Below are positions 1 through 6,563 of a stretch of 7,156 nucleotides of DNA, in pieces. The DNA is from an uncultured Rhodospirillales bacterium (lineage in GTDB: Bacteria > Pseudomonadota > Alphaproteobacteria > Acetobacterales > Acetobacteraceae), in the NCBI GenBank assembly GCA_903928045.1, contig CAIYPH010000177.1:1-7156 (forward strand). Reading direction: 5' to 3'. The position numbers and the translations under genes were made by a program. The notes beneath the pieces were generated by a model. The model saw only the letters and a list, made by a program, of their open reading frames with translations. It had not been told where the DNA came from and ran no database searches. Position 1 is the stretch's first letter, and each line of letters opens with the position of its first letter.

Positions 1-897
1 ACGGTGCGCCACACCAGCGCCACCGAGGAGGGCCAGATCTATTTGCCCCAGGTGAACATGACGCTGCTGCTCGGCGTGCTCTTCCTCGTCGCCGCCTTCC
101 GCAGCTCCGATGCTCTGGCCTCCGCCTACGGCATCGCCGTCACCGGCACCTTCATCGCCACCTCCATCCTCGCCATCGTCGCCTTCCGCCGCACCTATCA
201 CTGGTCGCGCTGGGCCGCGCTCGGCTGCTTCGGCGGCCTGATGGTGATCGACATCGCCTTCTTCGCCTCCAACGCGCTGAAAATCGTCGAGGGCGGCTGG
301 GTCCCGCTGGTGCTGGGCCTCACCATCTTCATCCTGATGACCACCTGGAAGCGCGGCCGTGTCCTCCTGCTCGAACGCTGGAAAACCGACAGCCTGCCGC
401 TGGCCTCCTTCCTCGCCCGCCTGCCGCAATCCCGCACCATCCGCGTGCCGGGCATGGCGGTGTTCATGACCGGCAACCCCGACCACGTGCCCGGCGCCCT
501 GCTGCACAACCTCAAGCACAACAAGGTGCTGCATGAGCGGGTGCTGTTCGTCACCGTGCAGAACGTCGACGTCCCCGAAGTGGCCGCAGGCGAGCGCGCC
601 GAGATCACCGAGCTGGCGCCGGGCATTCATCGCGTGCTGATCCGCTACGGCTTCATGGAAAGCCCCAACCTGCCCCGCGAACTCGCCGGCCTCCAGGCCG
701 CCGGCGTCACCGTCGACCCGATGCAGGCCAGCTACTTCCTCGGCCGCGAAACCCTGGTCGCCGCGGCGGCGCCGAAAATGTCGATGTGGCGGATGTGGCT
801 GTTCCTGCTGATGGCGCGCAACTCGGTGTCGGCCACCGAGTTCTTTCGCATTCCGTCGGATCGTGTGGTCGAGTTAGGGGTAAGGGTGGCGATTTGA
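1..897 (+). CDS. kup: Kup potassium uptake transporter, C-terminal part (5' end outside window)
   Basis: Kup/HAK/KUP-family K+ symporter of the inner membrane, low-affinity potassium uptake. The reading frame is open from base 1, so the gene starts upstream; the GTG at 4 is internal. Counting from that codon, the conserved GQIYLPQVN is at 10-18 and [19 protein letters not shown] at 32-50, a family hallmark. Four hydrophobic segments follow at roughly 19-37, 43-61, 71-89 and 98-114. The rest is the cytoplasmic tail, with family-typical stretches [21 protein letters not shown] (153-173), [10 protein letters not shown] (215-224) and SYFLGRETL (243-251). The C-terminus, [13 protein letters not shown] plus a few residues, looks complete. 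The TGA at 895-897 lies only about 4 bases before the first hairpin of the A/T-rich repeat, so the repeat forms the 3' end of this transcript. Family call is firm from motifs; ion specificity is family knowledge. Confidence 0.95.
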   Translation, partial: TVRHTSATEEGQIYLPQVNMTLLLGVLFLVAAFRSSDALASAYGIAVTGTFIATSILAIVAFRRTYHWSRWAALGCFGGLMVIDIAFFASNALKIVEGGWVPLVLGLTIFILMTTWKRGRVLLLERWKTDSLPLASFLARLPQSRTIRVPGMAVFMTGNPDHVPGALLHNLKHNKVLHERVLFVTVQNVDVPEVAAGERAEITELAPGIHRVLIRYGFMESPNLPRELAGLQAAGVTVDPMQASYFLGRETLVAAAAPKMSMWRMWLFLLMARNSVSATEFFRIPSDRVVELGVRVAI

Positions 898-1050
898 AGC
901 AGTTCTTTTTGTGAACAAAAATGAACCAAAAAAACTTTTTCTGACTTCGTTGCCGTTGGCGCGGCCATCCCGGGATGGTCGAAGTGGTACCAGCCAAAGT
1001 GAGAAAAGTTTTTTGTTTCTTTTTTTCAAAAAAGAAGCCCTTCCTTCCCC
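898..1050. repeat. A/T-rich double-hairpin repeat, copy 1
   Basis: This spacer between kup and the aminotransferase gene contrasts sharply with its GC-rich surroundings. It has two A/T-rich arms in inverted orientation. The left arm (902-940) contains a hairpin: GTTC+TTTTTGT at 902-912 pairs with ACAAAAA+GAAC at 915-926, with one bulged T. It is followed by CCAAAAAAACTTTTT. The right arm (1003-1048) contains GAAAAGTTTTTTG and then the hairpin TTCTTTTTT (1017-1025) / AAAAAAGAA (1028-1036), ending in CCCTTCCTTCC. Between the arms is a GC-rich core (about 941-1002) containing CCATCCCGGGATGG, itself a palindrome at 965-978. The right arm, reverse-complemented, matches 6040-6085 at 42 of 46 positions without gaps. 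The two arms of this copy also resemble each other imperfectly, giving a MITE- or BIME-like architecture. No ORF lies inside. A role as transcript end or terminator is inference; the stems are mostly A-U. Confidence 0.8.
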
Positions 1051-1106
1051 TTGCGCCAAACCTCTCCCGGTGTTGAGTTTCCCCCCTCATCACAAGGGAC
1101 CCCACC

Positions 1107-2399
1107 ATGCCCACCTCCCAGCGCGAACAGGACCTCGTCGCCATCGCCCGCCGCGTGCTGCCCGGCGGCACCTTCGGCAACGTGCCGATGGAGATCGTCA
1201 TCGCCGAGGGCCGCGCCGGACGGGTGTGGGATGTCAGCGGCAATGAATATGTCGACTACCTCCTCGGCTCCGGCCCGATGTTCATCGGCCACTGCCACCC
1301 CGACGTGACCGCGGCCGTAGAGGCGCAGGTGCGCAAGGGCACCACCTTCTTCACCAACAACGAGCATGGCATCCTCCTCGCCGAGGAAATCGTCCGCGCC
1401 GTCCCCTGCGCCGAGCAGGTCCGCTTCTGCTCGTCGGGCACCGAGGCCGATGCCTACGCAATGCGCTTGGTCCGCGCTTTTCGCGGCCGCGAGAAGATCC
1501 TGAAGTTCGAGGGCGGCTATCACGGCATGTCCGACTGGGGGCTGATGAGCCTGGCCCCCAAGCGCCTCGCCAACTTCCCGCAAGCCGTGCCCGATACCCC
1601 CGGCATCCCGCGCAGCGTGCAGAACGAGGTGCTTGTCGCCCCGTTCAACGACACCGACGCTGCGGTGCGGATGATCCGCGAATATGCCGATGAACTCGGC
1701 GGCGTCATCGTCGAGCCCTTCCAGCGCCTGATTGCCCCGGCCCCGGGCTTCCTCGCCGCCATCCGCGCGGTGACCGCCGAGCTCGGCATCCCCCTGATTT
1801 TCGACGAGGTGGTCACCGGTTTCCGCTTCTCCTATGGCGGCGCCCAGGAGCTCTACGGGATCACGCCGGACATCTGCACCATGGGCAAGATCATCGGCGG
1901 CGGCTTCCCGCTCTCCGCGGTGGCGGGCAAGGCCGAGATCATGGCGATGTTCGACCGCGCCAAGGTCGGCGACGACAAGTTCATGACCCAGATCGGCACC
2001 CTCTCCGGCAACCCGGTGGCCTCGGCCGCGGGCCTCGCCTCGCTGGCCGTGCTGCGCGAGCCCGGCCAGTACGAGCGCGCCTACGCAACCGGGCAGACGC
2101 TGATCGACACCATCGGCGAGATGCTCCGCCGCGCCGGTCTGCCGGCCCAGGTGCTCGGCCATCCCGTGATGTTCGACGTGGTGTTCGCCGAGGGCAACCT
2201 CAACGACTACCGCGCGGTGATGCGCAGCGACGCGGCGGCGGTGCGGCGGTTCAACCAGACCATCCGCGACAACGGCGTGCTGAAAAGCGATGGCAAGACC
2301 TACATCTCGACCGCCCATACCGAGGACGACATCAAGGTGACGCTCGACGCCTTCGCCACCGCGATCGACGCCGAGCTGAGCTGGCGCAAGGCGGCCTGA
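1107..2399 (+). CDS. Class III PLP-dependent aminotransferase, glutamate-1-semialdehyde aminomutase-like
   Basis: Fold-type I PLP enzyme, 430 residues, a typical full length for this family; cytosolic. Visible family features: N-terminal RRVLPGGTFGN (15-25); VWDVSGNEYVDYLLGSGP (40-57); the cofactor-phosphate loop SSGTEA (109-114); GGYHG (136-140); FDEVVTGFR (232-240), with Asp233 expected to contact the pyridine nitrogen; GKIIGGGFP (260-268), with Lys261 as the Schiff-base lysine; and GTLSGNP (297-303), which in relatives reaches the partner subunit's cofactor. All catalytic residues are present, so it should be active as a dimer. Overall similarity is to HemL, but alphaproteobacteria normally make 5-aminolevulinate with ALA synthase, so a true HemL role is unlikely. 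Substrate unknown: an amino acid, omega-amine or amino-ketone is possible. Start: ATG at 1107 preceded by AAGGGA at 1094-1099, 7 bases away. Only 38 bases separate its stop from the next gene, so co-transcription is possible. Confidence 0.9.
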   Translation: MPTSQREQDLVAIARRVLPGGTFGNVPMEIVIAEGRAGRVWDVSGNEYVDYLLGSGPMFIGHCHPDVTAAVEAQVRKGTTFFTNNEHGILLAEEIVRAVPCAEQVRFCSSGTEADAYAMRLVRAFRGREKILKFEGGYHGMSDWGLMSLAPKRLANFPQAVPDTPGIPRSVQNEVLVAPFNDTDAAVRMIREYADELGGVIVEPFQRLIAPAPGFLAAIRAVTAELGIPLIFDEVVTGFRFSYGGAQELYGITPDICTMGKIIGGGFPLSAVAGKAEIMAMFDRAKVGDDKFMTQIGTLSGNPVASAAGLASLAVLREPGQYERAYATGQTLIDTIGEMLRRAGLPAQVLGHPVMFDVVFAEGNLNDYRAVMRSDAAAVRRFNQTIRDNGVLKSDGKTYISTAHTEDDIKVTLDAFATAIDAELSWRKAA

Positions 2400-2420
2400 T
2401 TCACCCGGGGTTAATCGCCG

Positions 2421-2436
2421 CCGGCGAATATGCCGG
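2421..2436 (+). promoter_or_regulatory. Small hairpin directly before the TPR gene start
   Basis: CCGGC (2421-2425) and GCCGG (2432-2436) form a 5-bp inverted repeat with a 6-base A/T-rich loop, ending one base before the ATG at 2438. There is no convincing Shine-Dalgarno sequence in the 38-base gap. A stem at this place could limit ribosome entry or depend on translation from the upstream gene. Such short GC dyads are common by chance in GC-rich DNA, so this is only a note. Confidence 0.25.
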
Positions 2437-2437
2437 T

Positions 2438-4030
2438 ATGCAAAACCCCGTCACCCGCGCAACCGCCCTCGGCGGCGCCCTGGCCGCCCTCGAGGCCGGG
2501 CGCGGCGCCGAGGCCGAAGCCCTCGCAACCCCCTTCTTCCGCGGGGATGGCGGGGACATCGAGGCAACCCTGGTGGTCGGCCTCGCTTGCGCGCTGCAAG
2601 GAGACCCCGGGCGGGCGGCGCCCTTGCTGCTCCACGTCGCGCGCGCCCGGCCGGATTTCGCCCATCCCTGCGCCGATCTCGCCCGGCTCTCCCCCGACAA
2701 CACACAACTGGTTGCCACCCAGTTCGCCCATTGCGCGGCGCTCGATTGGGCGGACGCGCGGCTCGCTTATTGCCAGGCCGAATTCCTGCTCGATTGCGGC
2801 CAGGCACGCGGCGCGGCGGCGGCGATGCGGCGCGGGTTGTCCGGCATGCCGGAATTCGCCCCGGGCTGGAACATGCTGGGCATGGCCCTGCTGGAGGCCG
2901 GTGACGCGGCGGCCGCCATCCTGGCGTTCGAACGCGCGGTGGCGCTCAACCCCGATGAAGGCGGCGCCTGGACCAATCTCGGCATGGCGCTGAAAGTCGA
3001 GGGCCGGTTCGACGCCTCCGTGGCCGCCCATGACCGGGCGGTCGCCTGCGCGCCGGATGACCCGCGCATCCGCCTTAATCGCGCGGTCGCTCTGCTCCGC
3101 GCCGGACGCATGGCGGAGGCCTGGCCGGACTACGAGGCCAGGCTCGCTTCGGGTCGCGGACCCGGACTGCCGATGGACCGGCTCCTCCCCAACGTCCATA
3201 CGCTCGATCTCACGAGCCGGACGGTGCTGGCCTGGCACGAGGAAGGCTTTGGCGACACGCTGCAATTCGGCCGCTACCTCCCGATGCTCGCGGCACGCGG
3301 GGCGCGGGTGTTGCTGCGCGTTCCCACCGCGCTGACCCGATTGCTGGCCCAGCTCCCGCGGGTCGAGATCCTCCCCGAGGGCGCGCCGATCCCGGCGTTC
3401 GACTGGCACGTCCCGGTCTTCAGCCTGCCCCGGGCCTTCGGTGCGACGCTGGAGACGATTCCAGCCGAGATCCCTTACCTTCGCGCAGACCCCACGCTTG
3501 CGACGGCCTGGGATGCCAGGCTACCGACCGGCGGATTGCGCGTCGGCCTGGTGTGGGCCGGGCAGGCGCGGCCATGGCTGCCCTGGTTCACCTCGCTCGA
3601 CCGGCGGCGGAGCGCGTCACTGGCCGACCTCGCGCCGCTGGGCGCCATCCCTGGGGTACGGCTGATCAGCCTGCAGAAGGGTGCCCCGGCCGAGGAGCCG
3701 CGGCCGGAGGGCTTCGCCCTGCATGACTGCATGGCTGACGTCACTGATTTTGCCGATACCGCGGCGATCATCGCCAATCTCGCCGTGGTGGTGAGCGTCG
3801 ATACCTCGGTCGCGCATCTGGCCGGAGCCCTGGGCAAGCCGGTGCTGCTGCTTGATCGCTACGATTCCTGCTGGCGCTGGTTGGCCGGGCGGGAAGACAG
3901 CCCATGGTATCCAACGCTGCGCATCCTCCGACAAACCACCAGCGGCGACTGGGCCCGCGTGGTTCAACAGGCGGCGGCGATTTTGGCGGGGATGGTGGAG
4001 CCAAGCGGGATCGAACCGCTGACCTCCTGA
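2438..4030 (+). CDS. TPR-repeat protein with GT9-like glycosyltransferase C-terminal domain
   Basis: 530 residues, no signal peptide or membrane segment, so probably cytosolic. The N-terminal ~240 residues are helical repeats. The clearest tetratricopeptide units are about 141-174 (GWNMLGMALLEAGDAAAAI, then AFERAVALNPDE), 175-208 (AWTNLGMALKVEGRFDASV, then DRAVACAPDD) and a partial unit at 209-238. The C-terminal half resembles the GT-B, glycosyltransferase-9-like domain often fused to TPRs in Rhodospirillales: EGFGDTLQFGRYLP (269-282), VGLVWAGQARPW (369-380), DRRRSASLADLAPL (388-401), and the family signature SVDTSVAHLAGALGKPVLLL (453-472) followed by WRWLAGREDSPWYP (479-492). Donor and acceptor are unknown; decoration of a surface glycan or protein is a guess. 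Start is the ATG at 2438, with no good ribosome site. The natural end seems near residue 518 (QQAAAILAG). The last 12 or so residues (MVEPSGIEPLTS) are encoded by the antisense of the tRNA-Ala gene because no stop precedes it. Confidence 0.82.
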   Translation: MQNPVTRATALGGALAALEAGRGAEAEALATPFFRGDGGDIEATLVVGLACALQGDPGRAAPLLLHVARARPDFAHPCADLARLSPDNTQLVATQFAHCAALDWADARLAYCQAEFLLDCGQARGAAAAMRRGLSGMPEFAPGWNMLGMALLEAGDAAAAILAFERAVALNPDEGGAWTNLGMALKVEGRFDASVAAHDRAVACAPDDPRIRLNRAVALLRAGRMAEAWPDYEARLASGRGPGLPMDRLLPNVHTLDLTSRTVLAWHEEGFGDTLQFGRYLPMLAARGARVLLRVPTALTRLLAQLPRVEILPEGAPIPAFDWHVPVFSLPRAFGATLETIPAEIPYLRADPTLATAWDARLPTGGLRVGLVWAGQARPWLPWFTSLDRRRSASLADLAPLGAIPGVRLISLQKGAPAEEPRPEGFALHDCMADVTDFADTAAIIANLAVVVSVDTSVAHLAGALGKPVLLLDRYDSCWRWLAGREDSPWYPTLRILRQTTSGDWARVVQQAAAILAGMVEPSGIEPLTS

Positions 4031-4068
4031 ATGCCATTCAGGCGCTCTCCCAGCTGAGCTATGGCCCC
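3993..4068 (-). tRNA. tRNA-Ala, anticodon GGC
   Basis: A 76-base cloverleaf on the minus strand with encoded CCA. The acceptor stem GGGGCCA / TGGCTCC contains the G3-U70 wobble pair that is the alanine identity element. D-arm is GCTC-AGCTGGGA-GAGC. The anticodon stem CCTGA / TCAGG carries loop ATGGCAT, giving anticodon GGC with A32 and U38, as usual for this isoacceptor. The variable loop is AGGTC; the T-arm is AGCGG-TTCGATC-CCGCT; the discriminator base is A. It should read GCC and GCU codons, which are very frequent in these genes. It stands alone, convergent with the TPR gene, whose 3' end overlaps it by 38 bases (3993-4030). I see no U-rich terminator just downstream, inside the TPR coding region. 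Confidence 0.97.
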
Positions 4069-4106
4069 ACATTCCGTCTCTTCGGCTTGGGTCTCGAAGA
4101 GGGGCG

Positions 4107-4136
4107 CATATAGCCTCCCCTTGCTCCCGGGATCAA
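4107..4136 (-). promoter_or_regulatory. Possible promoter of the tRNA-Ala gene
   Basis: On the minus strand TTGATC (4136-4131) is followed after 18 bases by TATATG (4112-4107), a fair match to sigma-70 -35 and -10 boxes. Transcription would start near 4100 and give a 5' leader of about 30 bases before the tRNA at 4068. The 90-base gap 4069-4158 must also hold the promoter of the divergent gene starting at 4159. Called by eye from consensus only. Confidence 0.35.
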
Positions 4137-4158
4137 GGCCCCTATTTTGGGAATCGGC

Positions 4159-4606
4159 ATGGTTTCAATCGCATGGCACCCTGAAAGCGAAGCCGAGGCA
4201 GCGAGCGGCCTCGGCGTGTTCGTCGAGTGGCTCCGTGCCAGCGAAATCATGCCGGACGCCACCCCCGGTCGCGCCCTCGCCTGGGCCGCCGAACGTTCGT
4301 CCGCGTTCGATGCGGCGATGGCGGCCTTCATGGGCTGGGACGATCCCGGCCGCCCTATTATTGCCGACCGGGGTGACCGGGCCGCGGTGGTGATCGGCGG
4401 GCGGAGCTGGCGATATGACGATCTGCCGGCCTGGATCACGCAGGCGCTCGGCGAGGCGGACGCGATCGCGCTGGCCGTGCATCACGTGCTGGTGGACGAA
4501 ACCCACCCCGATGACCGGCTCGACTGGCCGGCCGGCCTGGACGACCGGCTCGGCCTCGGCGCCCTGCTGGTCGGCGCGACGCTGTGCTACGCCGCGCCGC
4601 CCAGCT

Positions 4607-4620
<14 letters not shown>
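4159..4620 (+). CDS. Short protein resembling a condensed acetoacetyl-CoA synthetase (ANL superfamily) fragment
   Basis: 153 residues from the ATG at 4159 (GGGA at 4149-4152, 6 bases upstream); a TTG at 4147 in frame would add four residues. Against the acetoacetyl-CoA synthetase family as I remember it, the N-terminus fits: [20 protein letters not shown] matches the opening W.P....(A/E)S...F..W, and [20 protein letters not shown] matches the region before the first ANL domain. [16 protein letters not shown] resembles the strand-turn 'A..f.g..r.TY.eL'. Then the order jumps: [16 protein letters not shown] followed by [18 protein letters not shown] resembles the much later family stretch 'H....LRPGDR.FW...GW..W...ALA.GATL.LYDG.PF'. 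The P-loop SSGTTG, adenylate-binding and C-terminal lysine regions are all absent, so it cannot be an active ligase. It is either a decayed remnant kept in frame or a small derived protein. It converges with scoB, overlapping by 14 bases. The alternative is an unrelated hypothetical protein. Confidence 0.6.
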
Positions 4621-5242
<622 letters not shown>

Positions 5243-5250
5243 ATGCGTGC

Positions 5251-5258
5251 CCTCCCTT
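5251..5258 (-). promoter_or_regulatory. scoB ribosome binding site overlapping the scoA stop
   Basis: AAGGGAGG on the minus strand, 8 bases upstream of the scoB ATG. Its first two bases belong to the scoA TAA stop codon (5259-5257). Ribosomes ending scoA are placed directly on the scoB site, which supports coupled, equimolar synthesis. Confidence 0.8.
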
Positions 5259-5967
5259 AAGCCGCGCGCTTGCGCACGGTGCGCTGCTCGATGCGCTTTT
5301 CGATATTGCCGACATGCACGATGCGCTTGACGAAGATGCCAGGGGTGATGATGTGGTCGGCATCGAAGCTGCCGGGCTCCACCAAGTGCTCGACCTGCAC
5401 CACCGTCGTCTTCGCCGCGGTGGCCATCATCGGATTGAAGTTCCGCGCCGTCTTCCGGTACACCAGATTGCCCTCGGTATCGGCCTTCCAGGCATGGATC
5501 ACCGCGAGATCGGCGAACAGCCCGCGCTCCATCACATACTGCTCGCCGTCGAACTCGCGCACCTCCTTGCCTTCGGCGATCTGGGTGCCGACGCCGGTCT
5601 TGGTGAAGAACGCAGGGATGCCCGCGCCGCCGGCACGGATGCGCTCGGCCAGCGTGCCCTGCGGGTTGAACTCGATCTCGAGCTCGCCGGCGAGGAACTG
5701 CTTGGCGAAGGTGGCGTTCTCGCCGACGTAGGAGCTGATCATCTTCCGGATCTGCCGGGTTTGCAGCAGGATGCCGAGGCCGGCATCGTCAACGCCAGCG
5801 TTGTTGCTGATGCAGACGAGGTCCTTCACCCCGGATGCCTTGATTGCCTCGATCAGCACGCCGGGAATCCCGCACAGGCCGAAACCGCCAGCCATGATTG
5901 TCATGCCGTCCCGCAACAGATCGGCGAGCGCCGCAGTCGCGTCCGGGTAGACCTTGTTCACCGCCAT
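5257..5967 (-). CDS. scoA: Succinyl-CoA:3-ketoacid CoA-transferase, subunit A
   Basis: Alpha subunit of the same enzyme, 236 residues, beginning [18 protein letters not shown]. Family landmarks: [11 protein letters not shown] (25-35), where the LCGIP form is typical of SCOT rather than of AtoD acetate CoA-transferase; [14 protein letters not shown] (52-65); the stretch [20 protein letters not shown] (83-102) followed by [25 protein letters not shown] (124-128); and [12 protein letters not shown] (175-186). The start is the ATG at 5967-5965, preceded by GGAGG at 5977-5973. The frame stays open up to 6075, but that stretch translates the leader and repeat and is not protein-like. First gene of scoA-scoB. 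The leader between start and repeat carries competing hairpins (separate entry). The best fit is acetoacetate/succinyl-CoA exchange; related subunits also act on 3-oxoadipate, which I consider less likely from the motifs. Confidence 0.95.
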   Translation of the reverse strand: MAVNKVYPDATAALADLLRDGMTIMAGGFGLCGIPGVLIEAIKASGVKDLVCISNNAGVDDAGLGILLQTRQIRKMISSYVGENATFAKQFLAGELEIEFNPQGTLAERIRAGGAGIPAFFTKTGVGTQIAEGKEVREFDGEQYVMERGLFADLAVIHAWKADTEGNLVYRKTARNFNPMMATAAKTTVVQVEHLVEPGSFDADHIITPGIFVKRIVHVGNIEKRIEQRTVRKRAA

Positions 5968-5980
5968 CTTTGCCTCCGAT

Positions 5981-6025
5981 GCTGCGTTGCAGCGATGATC
6001 TGCCACCAGTTGGGGGTCGCTGCAA
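5981..6025 (-). promoter_or_regulatory. scoA leader with two mutually exclusive stems
   Basis: Reading the minus strand, TTGCAGCGA (6025-6017) and TCGCTGCAA (5995-5987) form a perfect 9-bp inverted repeat around a 21-base interval. The second arm can instead pair with the next bases: GCTGC (5993-5989), loop AAC, GCAGC (5985-5981). The local stem ends 3 bases before the scoA site GGAGG at 5977-5973. The two stems share bases, so only one can form at a time. As RNA this could be an attenuator-like or translation-control switch. As DNA the long dyad, with 30 bases between half-site centres, could be an operator. The symmetry is seen directly; function is inference. Confidence 0.45.
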
Positions 6026-6039
6026 GGTAAGGGAGGAAA

Positions 6040-6172
6040 GGAAGGAAGGGGTTCTTTTTTGGAAAAAAGAACCAAAAAACTTTTGTCCGTTTGGCGCGGA
6101 GTCTTCCAGTGCGGCCGTCAAGCGTACCGATAGAAAGCTTTTGCTTCTTTTTTCAAAAAGAAGCGCTTGCTT
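6040..6172. repeat. A/T-rich double-hairpin repeat, copy 2 (matching arm inverted relative to copy 1)
   Basis: Occupies most of the gap between scoA and the small gene at 6174. The left arm (6040-6085) has GGAAGGAAGGG, then a perfect 10-bp inverted repeat GTTCTTTTTT (6051-6060) / AAAAAAGAAC (6063-6072), then CAAAAAACTTTT. It matches the reverse complement of 1003-1048 at 42 of 46 positions. The right arm (about 6132-6164) has a second perfect 10-bp inverted repeat, GCTTCTTTTT (6143-6152) / AAAAAGAAGC (6155-6164). The core (about 6086-6131) has little resemblance to the core of copy 1. A 23-base all-purine run (6029-6051) leads into the left arm. On the minus strand the right hairpin starts about 10 bases after the stop of the small gene, as copy 1 does after kup. 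So both copies sit directly behind a stop codon. Confidence 0.8.
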
Positions 6173-6173
6173 C

Positions 6174-6410
6174 CTACCTATGCAGTTGCTGCGCGATCTC
6201 GGCCCGGATGGCCGCGGCCAGTTCGGGGTTGGCGCGGCGGATTTGCGAGACGCGCAGGGCGGCCCCGCTGCCGGGGGCGGGGGAGATTTCCCAGCGTTCG
6301 AGAAACAGCATGTCGGCGGCGAAGCTCTGGTCGGTGCCTTGCGCGAGGCGGCGACGCAGGGCCATCGTGCAGGGTAGCGTGGGGTCAAAAATAACGGTCT
6401 GCGACATCAT
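6174..6410 (-). CDS. Small protein of unknown function
   Basis: 78 residues; I do not recognise the family. Two consecutive ATG codons (6410-6408 and 6407-6405) follow GGAG at 6419-6416; the second ATG is at the better distance (8 bases), which would give 77 residues. The protein is probably soluble: no signal peptide or membrane segment. The middle (FAADMLFLERWEISPAPGSG, about 30-49) is mixed, and the C-terminal third (RANPELAAAIRAEIAQQL) looks like an amphipathic helix. Codon use is like the neighbours, and the start has a plausible ribosome site, which argues for a real gene. It lies downstream of ahcY in the same direction, separated by 153 bases containing a likely terminator. Its TAG (6176-6174) is followed at once by repeat copy 2. 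Confidence 0.6.
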   Translation of the reverse strand: MMSQTVIFDPTLPCTMALRRRLAQGTDQSFAADMLFLERWEISPAPGSGAALRVSQIRRANPELAAAIRAEIAQQLHR

Positions 6411-6420
6411 AGCGGCTCCA

Positions 6421-6450
6421 AATCCCGGGAGGCGACTCAGCCCGGGTTTT
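6421..6450. promoter_or_regulatory. CCCGGG hairpin in front of the small gene
   Basis: AAATCCCGGG (6420-6429) and CCCGGGTTTT (6441-6450) make a near-perfect inverted repeat with one T-T mismatch and an 11-base loop. On the minus strand it ends with ATTT and lies just before the GGAG ribosome site of the gene at 6410, so it would sit in that mRNA's leader. On the plus strand it has the form of a terminator (GC stem followed by TTTT), but no plus-strand gene is close upstream. Leader control or a bidirectional stop signal are both possible. Confidence 0.4.
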
Positions 6451-6489
6451 CGAGCCTCGATATGGCGTGACGATCAAGGCGACGTCACG
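6450..6489. promoter_or_regulatory. Two further dyads in the ahcY-small gene spacer
   Basis: TCGAG-C-CTCGA (6450-6460) is an 11-base palindrome. CGTGACG (6466-6472) and CGTCACG (6483-6489) are a perfect 7-bp inverted repeat around 10 bases, giving 17 bases between half-site centres. The second could be an operator for a dimeric regulator or an RNA stem in the leader of the small gene. No recognised regulator consensus is claimed. Confidence 0.3.
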
Positions 6490-6530
6490 GCAAAACGATG
6501 AAGACCACGTGAAAGTGAAGCAATGCCTAA

Positions 6531-6552
6531 CCGGCCAGGCGAACCCGGCCGG
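6531..6552 (-). terminator. Possible terminator of ahcY
   Basis: CCGGCC (6531-6536) and GGCCGG (6547-6552) form a 6-bp all-GC stem with a 10-base loop, about 11 bases after the ahcY stop on the minus strand. It is followed by TTAGGCATT rather than a clean T run, so termination may be weak. Confidence 0.4.
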
Positions 6553-6563
6553 CTGGCAAGCGG

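Noticed and set aside
1026..2318. Long open frame (430 codons) on the minus strand opposite the aminotransferase gene
   Set aside because: Product is rich in His, Ala, Gly and Asp with no family motifs, typical of antisense frames in GC-rich coding DNA. The plus-strand frame carries every catalytic motif of a class III aminotransferase.
1107..2399. Naming the aminotransferase hemL
   Set aside because: The family resemblance is real, but the lineage and the gene's neighbours do not support a role in tetrapyrrole synthesis.
3904..4113. Short plus-strand frame reading fully through the antisense of the tRNA
   Set aside because: Its product, with RDRTADLLNAIQALSQLSYG, is the well-known artefact of translating an antisense tRNA-Ala.
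4121..4148. TTGCTC and TATTTT as promoter boxes for the gene at 4159
   Set aside because: Spacing of 16 is acceptable, but the predicted start would fall about 3-5 bases before the ATG, leaving no room for the GGGA ribosome site. Not strong enough to annotate.
5968..6075. N-terminal extension of ScoA by 36 residues to an upstream start at 6075
   Set aside because: The extension translates the A/T repeat and the structured leader. The family starts at MAVNKVYPD or close to it, and GGAGG precedes the ATG at 5967.
6411..6563. SAH or SAM riboswitch in the spacer near ahcY
   Set aside because: SAH riboswitches lie upstream of ahcY, whereas this spacer is downstream of it. A short GAGGCTCG resemblance on the minus strand is not enough to support the fold.
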